Notes: a model not told the origin generated them from the sequence alone. Positions 1 through 9,622 are shown, counted from the first letter of the stretch. The stretch: DNA of 55,850 nt from an uncultured Prevotellaceae bacterium (GCA_946186575.1 CAMHNO010000015.1:1-55850), one strand, 5' to 3'. Numbers and translations are program-made.

Positions 1-1930
1 CCTCAACTTGCTGCTTGAAGAGGTTCTTGTCGAGGAAAGGAATGTTACCGTTCTCGTAAACGATACCCCAGCCCTCGAAGCTCTCGGCATGACGGTCGAT
101 CTTACTGAGCTCCCAACCAGCAAGCAAGTTGATGAGATGCTTGTCGTTGAAGCTCTTGTTATATTGTGCTTGAGCACGCAGGTCGAACTGCGACATTGCG
201 TTCACATCGTGATAAAGGATACCACCCTTGGGAAGTACTGTTACAGGAAGAGCACCTGCCACATCGGGGTCGGTATAAAGGTAAGTGTTGGCATCACGAA
301 TTGATGCATTCTCTGGATCGATACCAGCACGGTAGGCGTTGGCCTGGTTAGAATTGTCCTTCACGTAGTGGTTGGTTGTACTGCTATTGAAGCGGTAAGA
401 AGCCAAACCTTTCAACTCAAGACCCTGGATGGGTTTCCAAGTGATTTCGCCCTGGAACTTGAGGTCGGTAACACCGAGGTCGATGTAGTTCTGCTCGAGC
501 TCTTGGAAGATGTTGAATGCAGTGTAGTTACGAGTGTAAATAGCATTGGGGTCGGCAGTACGTGAGGTGTTCAAGGCGTAGCTATAAGGGTTGATATCGA
601 AGCTACGGCTGTACACACCATTAACCACGTCGACGTCCTGGCTCAGAGTACCAGGAGCACGCTGCTTACGATAGCTATCGCTGGTCAAGAGCTTGATGGT
701 CAAGTTCTTCGACAGGTCGTAGCTGGCGTTGGCATTGAAGGTGTAACGAGTCACCTCGCTCTGCTTGGTCCATCCTGGATCGTACATGATAGAAGCCGAG
801 GTGTAGAACCTTGCCTTCTCGGTACCACCCGAAATAGAGATAGCGTGGTTTTGCGACACGTTATTGTTAAACAGCAGGTCGAACCAGTCGGTGTTACGGA
901 ACTCGGCCTCACGCAAGTAAGCGTTCTTAGCTGCCAGAGTGTTGGGCAGACCGAAACCAGTGGCTGGGTTATACTGGTCCATGAGCTTGTACATGGTACC
1001 ATAGATACCCGAACTTGAAGAGTTGGCAAGACTTGCAAAGCTCAACCATCCCTTAGCCTCGAGTTCCTTGTAGATACCCATCTGCTCTTGCGAGTTACTG
1101 ATGTTGAACTCACTGTACCTGGGCTTCAAGCGATAAGTGAACTCGCCGGTATAGTTGATGCTGGCCGAACCTTCGCGACCCTGCTTGGTGGTAACGACAA
1201 TCACACCAGCCATGGCGCGAGCACCATAGATTGATGTTGCCGAACCGTCCTTCAGAATCTGGAAGCTCTCGATATCGTCGGCGTTGATACCAGCAATCGC
1301 ACTGGCGATAAGGGTAGTGGCATCACCACTGGAGAGGGCGTCGGCATCGAGCTCAACGTTATCCTCAAGGATCACACCGTCTACTACCCACAATGGCTTG
1401 CTGCTACCGTAGATAGAGGTAGCACCACGCACGCGAATTTTGGGAGCAGTACCGAAGGTACCCGACACGTTTTGCACACTCACACCGGCAGCACGTCCCT
1501 CAAGGGCACGCGACACGTCGGCCACACCATCGAGCTTGGCCTTGTCGGCCTTGATGCTTGTGGTTGCACCGGTAAAGAGACGCTTGTCAACGTTTTGATA
1601 ACCTGTTACAACCACCTCTTGAAGAGTTGTTTCTTCGTCAACGGCCATAACAATCCTCATCTCACCCTGAGTGGCTTGCACCTCGGTATCGGCAAGACCA
1701 GTGTATTTCACTACAAGAACACTCTTGAGCGAAGATACTGTAAGGGTAAAGCGACCGTCAATGTCGGTAGCTGTACCATTAGCTGGCTTCGATTTTTCCG
1801 ATACATGAGCGCCAATCACGGGTTCATTGTCCTCGGCCGAAATAACGACACCAGTCACTTTGACCTGAGCGGTCGCCGCGAGTGACACCAATATTGCAGC
1901 CGTCAGCAATAAAAGTTTTTTAAGACTCAT
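1..1930 (-). CDS. SusC/RagA-type TonB-linked outer membrane receptor, C-terminus cut by window edge
   Basis: The reading frame is open from ATG at 1930 to base 1, about 643 residues, so roughly the last third of a typical SusC (about 1000 aa) lies outside. It starts with a signal peptide (MSLKKLLLLTAAILVSLAA, cut near TAQ), followed by a carboxypeptidase-regulatory-like domain (about residues 22-100), a TonB-box-like LQEVVVTGY, and a plug domain with the family signatures IRVRGATSIYGSSKPLWVVDG and a DGSATSIYGARA stretch; barrel strands follow. SusC proteins import glycans or peptides through the outer membrane with a SusD lipoprotein, which would be expected just beyond the left edge. The start is set by the signal peptide. 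The substrate cannot be told from this part. Confidence 0.95.
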   Translation of the reverse strand, partial: MSLKKLLLLTAAILVSLAATAQVKVTGVVISAEDNEPVIGAHVSEKSKPANGTATDIDGRFTLTVSSLKSVLVVKYTGLADTEVQATQGEMRIVMAVDEETTLQEVVVTGYQNVDKRLFTGATTSIKADKAKLDGVADVSRALEGRAAGVSVQNVSGTFGTAPKIRVRGATSIYGSSKPLWVVDGVILEDNVELDADALSSGDATTLIASAIAGINADDIESFQILKDGSATSIYGARAMAGVIVVTTKQGREGSASINYTGEFTYRLKPRYSEFNISNSQEQMGIYKELEAKGWLSFASLANSSSSGIYGTMYKLMDQYNPATGFGLPNTLAAKNAYLREAEFRNTDWFDLLFNNNVSQNHAISISGGTEKARFYTSASIMYDPGWTKQSEVTRYTFNANASYDLSKNLTIKLLTSDSYRKQRAPGTLSQDVDVVNGVYSRSFDINPYSYALNTSRTADPNAIYTRNYTAFNIFQELEQNYIDLGVTDLKFQGEITWKPIQGLELKGLASYRFNSSTTNHYVKDNSNQANAYRAGIDPENASIRDANTYLYTDPDVAGALPVTVLPKGGILYHDVNAMSQFDLRAQAQYNKSFNDKHLINLLAGWELSKIDRHAESFEGWGIVYENGNIPFLDKNLFKQQVE

Positions 1931-2133
1931 AAGCATTGAAAAAAAGTTAATAATTATTATTGGTTAAAATTTTCTCATTTCCAAGTCAATGGCGTGAACA
2001 GTTAAGAAAGTTAATCTGACCACTAAATTCATCACCAATGCCCTTTTAAATGATTGAGTAGCAAGACTAATATCACAGTCATGCACATGCACTATCAACC
2101 ACATTGTGGGCATTAATGCATTTTAATAAGGTG

Positions 2134-2141
2134 CAAAGTAA
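2134..2141 (-). promoter_or_regulatory. Possible -7 box for the SusC gene
   Basis: Read on minus the sequence is TTACTTTG, one mismatch from TAnnTTTG, about 200 nt before the SusC start. No convincing -33 TTTG sits at the right distance. The rest of 1931-2269 is AT-rich and has no gene. Confidence 0.3.
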
Positions 2142-2269
2142 CAAATTTTTTTTTATTTAAGCTAATTTTTTCTTGTTAAAATTAAGGTATTGCCCCAAAA
2201 AACACATGCAGGCACTAAAAAAAACAAACTTAGTGTTGTAGAACATATTTTCGCCACATAGCAAAAGAA

Positions 2270-2297
2270 AAGGATTGCCTCGGCTGGGGCAATCCTT
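2270..2297 (-). terminator. Intrinsic terminator after the thioredoxin-fold gene
   Basis: A perfect 10-bp stem (AAGGATTGCC with GGCAATCCTT) around an 8-nt loop, followed on minus by TTCTTTTG. It lies 70 nt past the stop of the gene at 2367-2849. Confidence 0.75.
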
Positions 2298-2366
2298 AAA
2301 TGGCAGTTGTTAACATCTCAACTACCCTTAACCTATTCTCAAACAAATACCTTGAAAACGCATTAT

Positions 2367-2849
2367 CTACTTGAGCGCTTGACGCAGCTGCTTGGTGCTG
2401 GGGTTAACAGCCACCACCACGCCCTTGGCGTTGATCAAGAAGCTGCAATAGTTCTCGTCCACGCCCCACTTCTTCTTGAACGACGGGCGGTCCTGAACCT
2501 CGCAGTAATACTGACCGGCGGCGTTGAGGCTGTCGGCAGTTATCACCTCGTTGAAGAGCGCACGGCTGCGATCCATGTTCACGGCCACCTGCACCAGCTT
2601 GTCGCTGTTGCCTGCGAGCCGGTTAAGGCGCATGTTCTCGAGCCGCGACTTGGCGTCGGCCGACGACCACACGTTCAGAATCACGTTCTTGCCCCGAAAC
2701 TGGTCGAGCTTCACCACCTCCTCATCATTTCCAATAGTGAAATTGGGGGCTGCGTTGCCAATGCGACTATCGCTCGTGACAGTGTTGCTTGCCGATGTGA
2801 ACACTGCTAAAAGCAGCAGGGTGAAAATGAAATAAATGATTTTTTTCAT
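2367..2849 (-). CDS. Secreted thioredoxin-fold (TlpA/AhpC-like) protein lacking the CxxC active site
   Basis: 160 aa with an N-terminal signal peptide or anchor (MKKIIYFIFTLLLLAVFTSA). The core fits the TlpA/AhpC-TSA layout: IGNAAPNFTI, then LDQFRGKNVILNVWSSADAKSR, then a late strand CSFLINAKGVVVAVNP. In active TlpA-like proteins the tryptophan of the NxWAxWCxxC motif precedes two cysteines; here the stretch is WSSADAKSR and both are gone. It may be a redox-inactive binding protein or chaperone; Bacteroidetes carry many such degenerate thioredoxin domains. It stands alone, with a terminator behind it. Fold assignment is fairly safe; the function is unknown. Confidence 0.8.
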   Translation of the reverse strand: MKKIIYFIFTLLLLAVFTSASNTVTSDSRIGNAAPNFTIGNDEEVVKLDQFRGKNVILNVWSSADAKSRLENMRLNRLAGNSDKLVQVAVNMDRSRALFNEVITADSLNAAGQYYCEVQDRPSFKKKWGVDENYCSFLINAKGVVVAVNPSTKQLRQALK

Positions 2850-2990
2850 ACTTAAATTGTTTCTTCAACATGATCAAGGCTCATGGTTGAGCATCAAGGT
2901 GTTGATGACATACAGACACCACTTTAGCCCAAGAACCTTTTAACCATCGTGGCGTGGGCGTCAAACCTCACCGCCATGCGAAAGGGCCGG

Positions 2991-2998
2991 CAAAATTA
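2991..2998 (-). promoter_or_regulatory. Possible -7 box (TAATTTTG) for the thioredoxin-fold gene
   Basis: It matches TAnnTTTG on minus and would give a leader of about 135 nt. There is no good -33 element. I see no gene in the rest of 2850-3156. Confidence 0.3.
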
Positions 2999-3156
2999 GG
3001 CAAAAAAACTCTAACTGCGAAGCATTTAAGTTTTTTTATGGTTTTTAATCAATCTTTTGCCACCCTTCAAGAGCAAAGGAGCGGCACCCCCGGTGCCTCC
3101 CCCACCTTGCAGCCCTCGCGATGTGGAGTGCGAGAACACATCAGTAACTAATATAG

Positions 3157-3630
3157 TTAAAATCTGTAGACAGCACCCACGCCGAAGACGGCCTGATCGA
3201 TGCTGCTTACTATCGAGTACTTGAACTCGGCGTTAAGGCCAATGTTGGGCCGCACGTCATATTCCACGCCACCACCCAGGTTCAGGCCAAAGCGTGTGAC
3301 CGAGTCGTCGGTCTTACTGTAGCACTTGTTCACCACGGTGAGACCGGCAAGCGGATAGGCCCTAAACTTGCTGGCGATTGGGAACAGATAGTGAGCATTG
3401 GCATTGATGTCCCACATGTGGAAGCCGTTGTTCTTGAAATAATAGTTGAACGAAGCCTCGGCGCGAAGCCTGTCGAGGATGTTATACTGGAACTTGGGCC
3501 CAATGCCCACCGAGTTAATCTCAGTGCCATAGAGGAAGTTACCTCCCACTGCCATCTCGCCCTTGTGCTGAGCGCTTGCCGCTAACACAGTCATGATGGC
3601 GACAACAACTAATGCTAAACTCTTCTTCAT
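3157..3630 (-). CDS. Small outer-membrane beta-barrel protein
   Basis: 157 aa. A signal peptide (MKKSLALVVVAIMTVLAASAQ) is followed by alternating amphipathic strands (GPKFQYNILDRLRAEASFNYYF, GLNLGGGVEYDVRPNIGLNAEFKYSI) and a C-terminal aromatic residue (GVGAVYRF), as expected for an eight-stranded OmpA/OmpX-like barrel assembled by BAM. This general class (OMP_b-brl) is abundant in Bacteroidales and mostly uncharacterised. It lies 137 nt downstream of ffh on the same strand but is unrelated in function; no clear terminator separates the two apart from a weak hairpin at 3694-3713. Confidence 0.8.
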   Translation of the reverse strand: MKKSLALVVVAIMTVLAASAQHKGEMAVGGNFLYGTEINSVGIGPKFQYNILDRLRAEASFNYYFKNNGFHMWDINANAHYLFPIASKFRAYPLAGLTVVNKCYSKTDDSVTRFGLNLGGGVEYDVRPNIGLNAEFKYSIVSSIDQAVFGVGAVYRF

Positions 3631-3767
3631 TTTCTTGAATTTAAACGTTTATTATAAAAAACGACAATTTAGCTAAAATATTATGCCTTTCGAGTTGCGT
3701 TGGCAACCGCAACCTGAGGCGGAGAGTGTGGTGAGGCCCATTAAGCGAGCCTGATGACGACGGCAAG

Positions 3768-5084
3768 TTAGCGACGGCGACCAGCGCGCATGAGCTGCTT
3801 GGGGCTCATGTTGCTCACCTTGTGCATGGCCTTGCGAGTTTGCTCAAACTGCGTGAGCAGGCGATTAACCTCCTGAATGCTCGTTCCACTACCGCGCGAG
3901 ATGCGCTGGCGGCGGCTGCCGTTTATCACCTCAGGGTTCTCGCGCTCGTAAGGGGTCATCGAGTTGATGATGGCCTCGATGCCCTTGAAAGCATCGTCGT
4001 TGATGTCAACATCCTTGATGGCTTTGCCCACACCAGGAATCATTGATGCCAAGTCCTTGAGGTTACCCATCTTCTTGATTTTGGCAATCTGCGACATGAA
4101 GTCGTTGAAGTCAAATTTGTTCTTGGCAATCTTCTTCTGGAGCTCGCGGGCCTGCTCCTCGTCATACTGCTGCTGCATGCGGTCGACGAGCGAAACGATG
4201 TCGCCCATGTTTAGGATACGGTCGGCCATACCAGCAGGACGGAAGGGGTCGATGGCTTCCATCTTCTCGCCCGTACCCACCCACTTGATGGGCTTGTTGA
4301 CAACGGTGCGAATGGAGAGTGCCGCACCACCGCGGGTGTCGCCATCGAGTTTGGTGAGCACCACGCCGTCAAAGTCGAGGCGGTCGTTGAAGGCCTTGGC
4401 AGTGTTCACTGCGTCCTGACCAGTCATTGAGTCAACGACAAAGAGCGTCTCGTTGGGCTGTATGGCATCCTTGATGGCCTTGATCTCGCGCATCATCTCC
4501 TCGTCAACGGCAAGGCGGCCGGCGGTGTCGACGATTACCACGCCATAGCCCTTGGCCTTGGCCTCGGCAATGGCATGCTGTGCGATTTCAACCGGGTTCT
4601 TATTGTCAGGCTCGCTGTAGACGGGCACCTTGATTTGCTCGCCCAGCACCTTGAGCTGCTCGATAGCCGCAGGACGATACACGTCGCAAGCCACGAGCAA
4701 GGGGCTGCGCTTGATGAGGCGATTGGCAAGCTTGCCCGAGAAGGTGGTCTTACCCGAGCCTTGCAGACCCGACATGAGGATTATGGCAGGATGCCCCTCG
4801 ATGTTGAATGGTGCTTGCTCGCCACCCATGAGCTCGGTGAGTTCGTCATGAACAATCTTGATCATCAGCTCCTTGGGCTTGAGCGAGTTGATAACGTTTT
4901 GACCTATAGCCTTCTGCTTAACAGTGTCGGTAAACGATTTTGCAACTTTATAGTTAACGTCGGCCTCGATCAGTGTTCGCCTCACCTCCTTGAGAGTCTC
5001 GGCCACGTTGATCTCGGTGATTTTGCCTTCGCCTTTGAGCACCTTGAAGGCGCGCTCCAGTCTTTCGCTTAGATTTTCAAACAT
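3768..5084 (-). CDS. ffh: Signal recognition particle GTPase Ffh (SRP54)
   Basis: 438 aa, the normal length. An N-terminal four-helix domain (1-95) is followed by the GTPase G domain with P-loop GLQGSGKTT (106-114), DVYRPAA, DTAGR, TKLDGDTRGGA and GTGEK motifs. The methionine-rich M domain follows from about residue 300, with the RNA-binding SRQRISRGSG-type helix seen as NGSRRQRISRGSGTS. With 4.5S RNA it binds signal sequences on the ribosome and targets membrane proteins to FtsY/SecYEG. It lies 31 nt downstream of panD and probably shares its transcript. A candidate gene for its RNA partner is at 55557-55660. Confidence 0.98.
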   Translation of the reverse strand: MFENLSERLERAFKVLKGEGKITEINVAETLKEVRRTLIEADVNYKVAKSFTDTVKQKAIGQNVINSLKPKELMIKIVHDELTELMGGEQAPFNIEGHPAIILMSGLQGSGKTTFSGKLANRLIKRSPLLVACDVYRPAAIEQLKVLGEQIKVPVYSEPDNKNPVEIAQHAIAEAKAKGYGVVIVDTAGRLAVDEEMMREIKAIKDAIQPNETLFVVDSMTGQDAVNTAKAFNDRLDFDGVVLTKLDGDTRGGAALSIRTVVNKPIKWVGTGEKMEAIDPFRPAGMADRILNMGDIVSLVDRMQQQYDEEQARELQKKIAKNKFDFNDFMSQIAKIKKMGNLKDLASMIPGVGKAIKDVDINDDAFKGIEAIINSMTPYERENPEVINGSRRQRISRGSGTSIQEVNRLLTQFEQTRKAMHKVSNMSPKQLMRAGRRR

Positions 5085-5115
5085 GGATATAATAATATAT
5101 GATAAGTGTCAAGTG

Positions 5116-5466
5116 TTAAATTAATCGATTAGTAGCTGTGTCGGGGAACACCACTTGAGGCTTGAAACCGCGAGCCTCGTCGGGGGTCATGAGTGCATAA
5201 GACATGATAATCACGATGTCGCCCGGCTGCACCTTGCGTGCCGCGGCGCCATTGAGGCACACCTCGCCCTTGCCACGCTCGCCGGCAATGACATAGGTGT
5301 CGAGTCGCTCGCCATTGTTGTTGTCGACGATGAACACACGCTCGCCCTCGACAATTCCTGCTGCATCCATCAAGTCCTGATCGATGGTGATGCTGCCAAT
5401 GTAGTCAAGATTGGCACCGGTAACTGTTACACGATGAATCTTAGATTTTACAACTTGAATAAACAT
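5116..5466 (-). CDS. panD: Aspartate 1-decarboxylase precursor
   Basis: 116 aa from ATG 5466 ([15 protein letters not shown]). A longer in-frame start 20 codons upstream is rejected because the family begins here and the self-cleavage site then falls at Gly24-Ser25 (YIGSITID), as in known PanD. Ser25 becomes the pyruvoyl cofactor after autocleavage. It makes beta-alanine for pantothenate and CoA. It sits 61 nt after panC, whose product uses beta-alanine. A -7-like TAGTTTTG at 5497-5490 may give panD-ffh a second promoter. Confidence 0.97.
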   Translation of the reverse strand: MFIQVVKSKIHRVTVTGANLDYIGSITIDQDLMDAAGIVEGERVFIVDNNNGERLDTYVIAGERGKGEVCLNGAAARKVQPGDIVIIMSYALMTPDEARGFKPQVVFPDTATNRLI

Positions 5467-5527
5467 GGTGCTAATAATTAAAATAATGTCAAAACTACGA
5501 TTCTTGAATAGCAAAAATCGTGCCACA

Positions 5528-6388
5528 TCACAGCACTTGCTCAGGTTTCTTGTAAGTAATGTTGTCTATCTCACGCACATCGCCGCAGTAAACGGTGATG
5601 CAACCCACTATATAGTCTGTCTCGTCCCACGACTTCACTGGCTGCAGCGTAATGCCGTCGCAAATTGAGTAATACTCCACCTCCATCTCGGGATAGGCAT
5701 TAAGGGTTGCCACCACCCAATCATGGGTCTGCTCCACGGTGTGATCCTGGGCAAACTCCTTGCTCTCGCACAGCACACGCCAGATGTTTGGAGCCACCTT
5801 GCGCGCCTGCGGTGTGAGGCGCACGTTGCGGCTGCTCTTGGCAAGGCCATCAGCCTCACGCACGCATGGGCATTGCACAACCTCGAGTTCGAACCCCATC
5901 TGCTTGATCATGGCCCTGATAACAGCAATCTGCTGGAAGTCTTTCTCGCCAAAATAGGCGCGAGTGGGCTCTACCATCATGAAGAGCTTGCTCACAATTT
6001 GGCACACACCGTTGAAATGTCCCGGACGCATAGCGCCCTCCATGACTTCGGCCACAGGCCCCAGCTTGAAGACGCGGGTGTCGGGCTCGGGATAGATCTC
6101 CTCTACAGTAGGCATGAAGGCAATGTCCACGCCACAGCTCTCGAGCATCGCTGCGTCGGCCTCAGCCGTGCGGGGATAGGTGCGCAGGTCTTCCTTATTG
6201 TTAAATTGTGTGGGATTCAGAAACACACTCACTACAACGATGTCGTCTTGGGCTCTTGCTCGCACTACAAGCGATTTGTGTCCCTCGTGCAAAGCTCCCA
6301 TTGTGGGCACAAGACCAATGGTCTTACCATCGTTGCGATAGCTCTCGACCAGCTTTTTGAGCTCGTCTACTTTAGTTATTATTTTCAT
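5528..6388 (-). CDS. panC: Pantothenate synthetase
   Basis: 286 aa. It shows the nucleotidyltransferase motif [10 protein letters not shown] (residues 28-37, with the HxGH signature), FLNPTQF, the pantoate/ATP-binding GEKDFQQ, and the KMSKS-like region [11 protein letters not shown]. It joins pantoate and beta-alanine at the expense of ATP in the cytoplasm. It is the first gene of panC-panD-ffh on minus, with a good promoter just upstream. Confidence 0.97.
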   Translation of the reverse strand: MKIITKVDELKKLVESYRNDGKTIGLVPTMGALHEGHKSLVVRARAQDDIVVVSVFLNPTQFNNKEDLRTYPRTAEADAAMLESCGVDIAFMPTVEEIYPEPDTRVFKLGPVAEVMEGAMRPGHFNGVCQIVSKLFMMVEPTRAYFGEKDFQQIAVIRAMIKQMGFELEVVQCPCVREADGLAKSSRNVRLTPQARKVAPNIWRVLCESKEFAQDHTVEQTHDWVVATLNAYPEMEVEYYSICDGITLQPVKSWDETDYIVGCITVYCGDVREIDNITYKKPEQVL

Positions 6389-6420
6389 TGTAATTACAAT
6401 TGACTTTTAAAAATCGCCTG

Positions 6421-6452
6421 CAAAGATAAATAAAATAATTAATAATGCACAA
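6421..6452 (-). promoter_or_regulatory. Promoter of panC-panD-ffh
   Basis: Minus-strand -7 box TATCTTTG (6428-6421), 21 bp from a TTG -33 element (6452-6450): the Bacteroidetes primary-sigma layout. The leader would be about 30 nt. Confidence 0.75.
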
Positions 6453-6556
6453 CACATAAAGAATAATTAATGAATTTCAATCCTATATTAAATTATAACA
6501 CAAAAGTTTTGGGATTAATTTTATGACTCTCTGGGGCCGACGTGTTTTCATGGCTT

Positions 6557-6588
6557 TTTGGTGATTTGTGAAATAAATTGTATTTTTG
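6557..6588 (+). promoter_or_regulatory. Promoter of the phosphatase gene, ending 4 nt before its start codon
   Basis: TTTG at 6557-6560, 20 bp, TATTTTTG at 6581-6588. The ATG is at 6593, so transcription should begin at or next to the start codon. Confidence 0.75.
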
Positions 6589-6592
6589 CCAC

Positions 6593-7087
6593 ATGAAAAA
6601 GATAAAGATACTCTTTGTGTGCCTGGGCAACATCTGCCGGTCGCCGGCGGCCCAGGGTGTGATGCAAAGGCTTGTCGAAGAGCGTGGATTGGCTCATCGC
6701 TTTGAGATTGACTCGGCAGGAACCTACAGCGGACACCGCGGGCAACTGCCCGACCCGCGCATGCGCCGCCACGCCAGCCGCCGCAGTTACAACCTGACCC
6801 ACCGCGCCAGGCCCATCACGAGCGACGACTTTGAGCACTTCCACATCATCGTGGCCATGGACGAGAGCAACCGCCGCAACCTCAAGCACATGGCATCAAC
6901 CATCGAGCAAGAGTCGAAGATAATAATGATGGGCGACTACATCGTCAAACTGCGGGCACATTACGACTACGTGCCCGACCCCTACTACGAGGGTGCCGAA
7001 GGCTTTGAATTAGCGCTCGACCTGATAGAAGACGCTTGTAACAATCTACTCAATGAAATAATCAACGACAAACGATACAACAAATGA
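6593..7087 (+). CDS. Low-molecular-weight protein-tyrosine phosphatase
   Basis: 164 aa. The phosphate loop VCLGNICRSPAAQ puts the nucleophile at Cys10 and the binding arginine at Arg16; the general-acid loop is DPYYEG. These are the full LMW-PTP (Wzb/YwlE-like) signatures. It removes phosphate from tyrosine (or arginine) in cytoplasmic proteins; in gut Bacteroidales such enzymes often act with capsule tyrosine kinases, but none is nearby. An upstream in-frame ATG at 6578 falls inside the promoter -7 box and is therefore unlikely. The stop overlaps the next start (ATGA at 7084-7087), implying translational coupling with the GH20 gene. Confidence 0.93.
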   Translation: MKKIKILFVCLGNICRSPAAQGVMQRLVEERGLAHRFEIDSAGTYSGHRGQLPDPRMRRHASRRSYNLTHRARPITSDDFEHFHIIVAMDESNRRNLKHMASTIEQESKIIMMGDYIVKLRAHYDYVPDPYYEGAEGFELALDLIEDACNNLLNEIINDKRYNK

Positions 7088-9546
7088 AAACACTCACCAT
7101 CAAGCACTTGATTGCCATCACAACCATAGCAGCAGCTTCGTTGAGCATCAATGCTCAGGCACCCATGAGCGTGCGCTGGGACATGGGCAAGAATGACGCC
7201 AAACCAGGATATTACAGTTCGCGACTCGTCATCAAAAACACAAGCGACAAGCCCCTCGAGGCCAACTGGATGTTCTTCTTCAACCAATTCTCGCGCCAGC
7301 TTGAGCTTGCACCCACATGCCCTGTCGACATCAAGGAAATCTCCACAACCTATTACCAGATGAGGCCCAACGAGCGATACCACAGCCTCGCAAAGGGCGA
7401 CTCGCTGGTAATTGACATGATGATGAAGGGAAAATTTGTGAACCTGTGCTATGCGCCTCAAGGTGGACATGTGGTGCTTGACGGCGACACCCATCATCCC
7501 TTGCCTGTGACTATTGAGCACAGCGAGCTCAAAGAGCCAGGACAATGGAGCGCCACCACCCAATATCCCGATGGGGCAAGCGTCTATGCCTTCAACGAGC
7601 TTGTCGCAACCGGTGAAGCCAGCAGCAACCCGTGGGACATCATCCCCGCCCCCAAGCGTGTGATTCTCAACGAGGAAGGCTCTACCCTGAGGCTACCCAA
7701 CCTTGTCTCGTTCAAAAGCCCATCTTTCTTCAAGAGCCGCAAGCACGACATCAACAGCGTGAAAAACTACCTAACACTCAACCTCCAGCCCTATGGCATT
7801 CACGTGATGGATGAGTGCCCATTTGTTATCGAAGTTCGCCTCGACAGCAAGCTCAGCACCAATGCCGAGCACTATGAGCTAGAAGTCAACGACTCAAGCA
7901 TAGTCATCACGGGCGTGAGCGACCTGGCACTGCTCAATGGCGCTAAAACCCTCGTGGCGGCATTGAGCCACACCAAGCGCAACACACTGCTGCTGGGCAA
8001 GATAATTGACGAGCCCGACTTTGCCTACCGAGGTTTCATGGCCGACATAGCCCGCAACTTTTACGGCCTCGACCACTTGAAACGACTTGTCGACCTGCTG
8101 GCGCTCTACAAGATAAACACCATTCAGTTCCATTTTGCCGACGACGAGGCATGGCGACTCGAAATTCCTGGACTGCCAGAGCTCACGCAAGTGGCATCGC
8201 GCCGAGGATGCACCCTCAACGAACTCGAAGATGGCTTCCTGGCCCAAATCTTTGACGGCAACGGCAATCCTAACGACCTGAGCCAGAGCGCAAACGGATA
8301 TCTCACTCGTGAGCAGTTCGTTGAATTCTTGCGCTACGCCCATTCACGTGGTATCAAGATAATTCCAGAAATCGACACTCCAGGACACTCACGCGCCGCA
8401 ATTGTGGCAATGAAGTACCGCTACAACAGCCTTGCCGCAAGCAATCTCAAAAAGGCGCAACAATACATGCTCTGGGACCCCGACGACAAGGGAGGCTACA
8501 AGTCCACTCAGGCCTATGCCAACAATGTTCTGAACCCGGCCATCGAGGGCACCTACAACTTCCTGGGCAAGGTAGTCACCGAGCTTGAGAAGATGTATCG
8601 TGCAGCAGGGTTGCAACTCGACATAGTGCACCTGGGAGGCGATGAGGTGGCAAACCACTGCTGGGACAACAGCCCAGCGGTAAAGACATTGATGGCCAAA
8701 CTGAAACTGCCCGACACCCATGCCATGATGGAGTACTACATCGACCGCGTGAGCCTCATGCTCAGCAAGCGAGATATCATGATTGAGGGTTGGCAAGAGG
8801 TGGCGCTCGACCACTCAGCCGAGTTCAACAAGCGAGTGGCGCCACGCTTTGCCGGCGTGAATGCATGGAGCACGATAGGCAGCCGCATCGAGGTGCCCTA
8901 CATGGTGGCCAACGCTGGTTATCCTACCATCCTGTCGAACGTTGACAACTTCTACATGGACATGGGTTACAGCTGGCATCAGTATGAGCAAGGCCTCCAC
9001 TGGGGCGGCTCAGTCAACGAGTTCGACTCATGGAGAGCCCAACCCTGGAACCTCTACGGCAACGACGCCGAGGGCAAGACTCAGCTCACTCAGCCTCAAA
9101 ACATCATTGGCATTCAGGCTCAGCTATGGGGTGAAACCCTGCGCAACTTCGACCAAGTGGAACGCTTGCTGCTACCCAAGATTCTGGGCATGGCCGAGCG
9201 CGCTTGGAACTCCACGCCCAACTGGGCTGGCAACGACGATGCAATGGCCACAGCAAGAGCTCAATACAACATGAACATTGGCACATGGGAGCTGCCCATG
9301 CTCGTCCGCCTGGGCTACAACTTCCACGTGGCTCAGCCTGGCGTCATAGTCAAAAACGGCAAACTGCTGGCCAACTCGCAATACCCGCAAGCCCAGGTGC
9401 GCTACACCACCGACGGCACCGACCCTACCACAAGCTCGCCATTATGGACTCAACCCGTGCCAGTACCCAAGGGCTGCAAGCTTGTCAAGGCAAAGGCCTT
9501 CTACCTGGGCAAAGAGAGCGTAGCCACCTATCTGTTTATTAAGTAA
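7084..9546 (+). CDS. Secreted beta-N-acetylhexosaminidase, GH20
   Basis: 820 aa with a signal peptide (cut near SINAQA). In order: an N-terminal carbohydrate-binding CHB_HEX-like domain (about 25-165), the GH20b domain (180-310), and the GH20 barrel (about 315-720) with RGFMADIARNFY, EIDTPGHS and the catalytic Asp520-Glu521 pair in HLGGDEV. A C-terminal CHB_HEX_C/Fn3-like domain ends the protein (RYTTDGTDPTTSSP). It cleaves terminal GlcNAc or GalNAc from glycans such as mucin or chitin oligomers, in the periplasm or at the cell surface. It is coupled to the upstream phosphatase by ATGA overlap; no SusCD pair is adjacent. Confidence 0.95.
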   Translation: MKTLTIKHLIAITTIAAASLSINAQAPMSVRWDMGKNDAKPGYYSSRLVIKNTSDKPLEANWMFFFNQFSRQLELAPTCPVDIKEISTTYYQMRPNERYHSLAKGDSLVIDMMMKGKFVNLCYAPQGGHVVLDGDTHHPLPVTIEHSELKEPGQWSATTQYPDGASVYAFNELVATGEASSNPWDIIPAPKRVILNEEGSTLRLPNLVSFKSPSFFKSRKHDINSVKNYLTLNLQPYGIHVMDECPFVIEVRLDSKLSTNAEHYELEVNDSSIVITGVSDLALLNGAKTLVAALSHTKRNTLLLGKIIDEPDFAYRGFMADIARNFYGLDHLKRLVDLLALYKINTIQFHFADDEAWRLEIPGLPELTQVASRRGCTLNELEDGFLAQIFDGNGNPNDLSQSANGYLTREQFVEFLRYAHSRGIKIIPEIDTPGHSRAAIVAMKYRYNSLAASNLKKAQQYMLWDPDDKGGYKSTQAYANNVLNPAIEGTYNFLGKVVTELEKMYRAAGLQLDIVHLGGDEVANHCWDNSPAVKTLMAKLKLPDTHAMMEYYIDRVSLMLSKRDIMIEGWQEVALDHSAEFNKRVAPRFAGVNAWSTIGSRIEVPYMVANAGYPTILSNVDNFYMDMGYSWHQYEQGLHWGGSVNEFDSWRAQPWNLYGNDAEGKTQLTQPQNIIGIQAQLWGETLRNFDQVERLLLPKILGMAERAWNSTPNWAGNDDAMATARAQYNMNIGTWELPMLVRLGYNFHVAQPGVIVKNGKLLANSQYPQAQVRYTTDGTDPTTSSPLWTQPVPVPKGCKLVKAKAFYLGKESVATYLFIK

Positions 9547-9590
9547 AATAACTATTTTGAGTAAATTTATAACTTTTTTAGGCTGAAAAT

Positions 9591-9622
9591 TTTGTTATAT
9601 CAATAAAAATAATCTATTTTTG
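9591..9622 (+). promoter_or_regulatory. Promoter of the 614-residue secreted protein gene
   Basis: TTTG at 9591-9594, 20 bp, TATTTTTG at 9615-9622; predicted leader of about 86 nt before ATG 9714. Confidence 0.75.

Noticed and set aside
2307-2810. 167-residue plus frame opposite the thioredoxin-fold gene
   Set aside because: A shadow of the minus-strand gene, which has a signal peptide and recognisable fold motifs.
3694-3713. Hairpin GTTGCG/CGCAAC after ffh as terminator
   Set aside because: Short stem with no T-run on minus; too weak to list as a terminator.
6985-7563. 192-residue minus frame across the phosphatase-GH20 junction
   Set aside because: Antisense to two well-supported overlapping genes; no family features.
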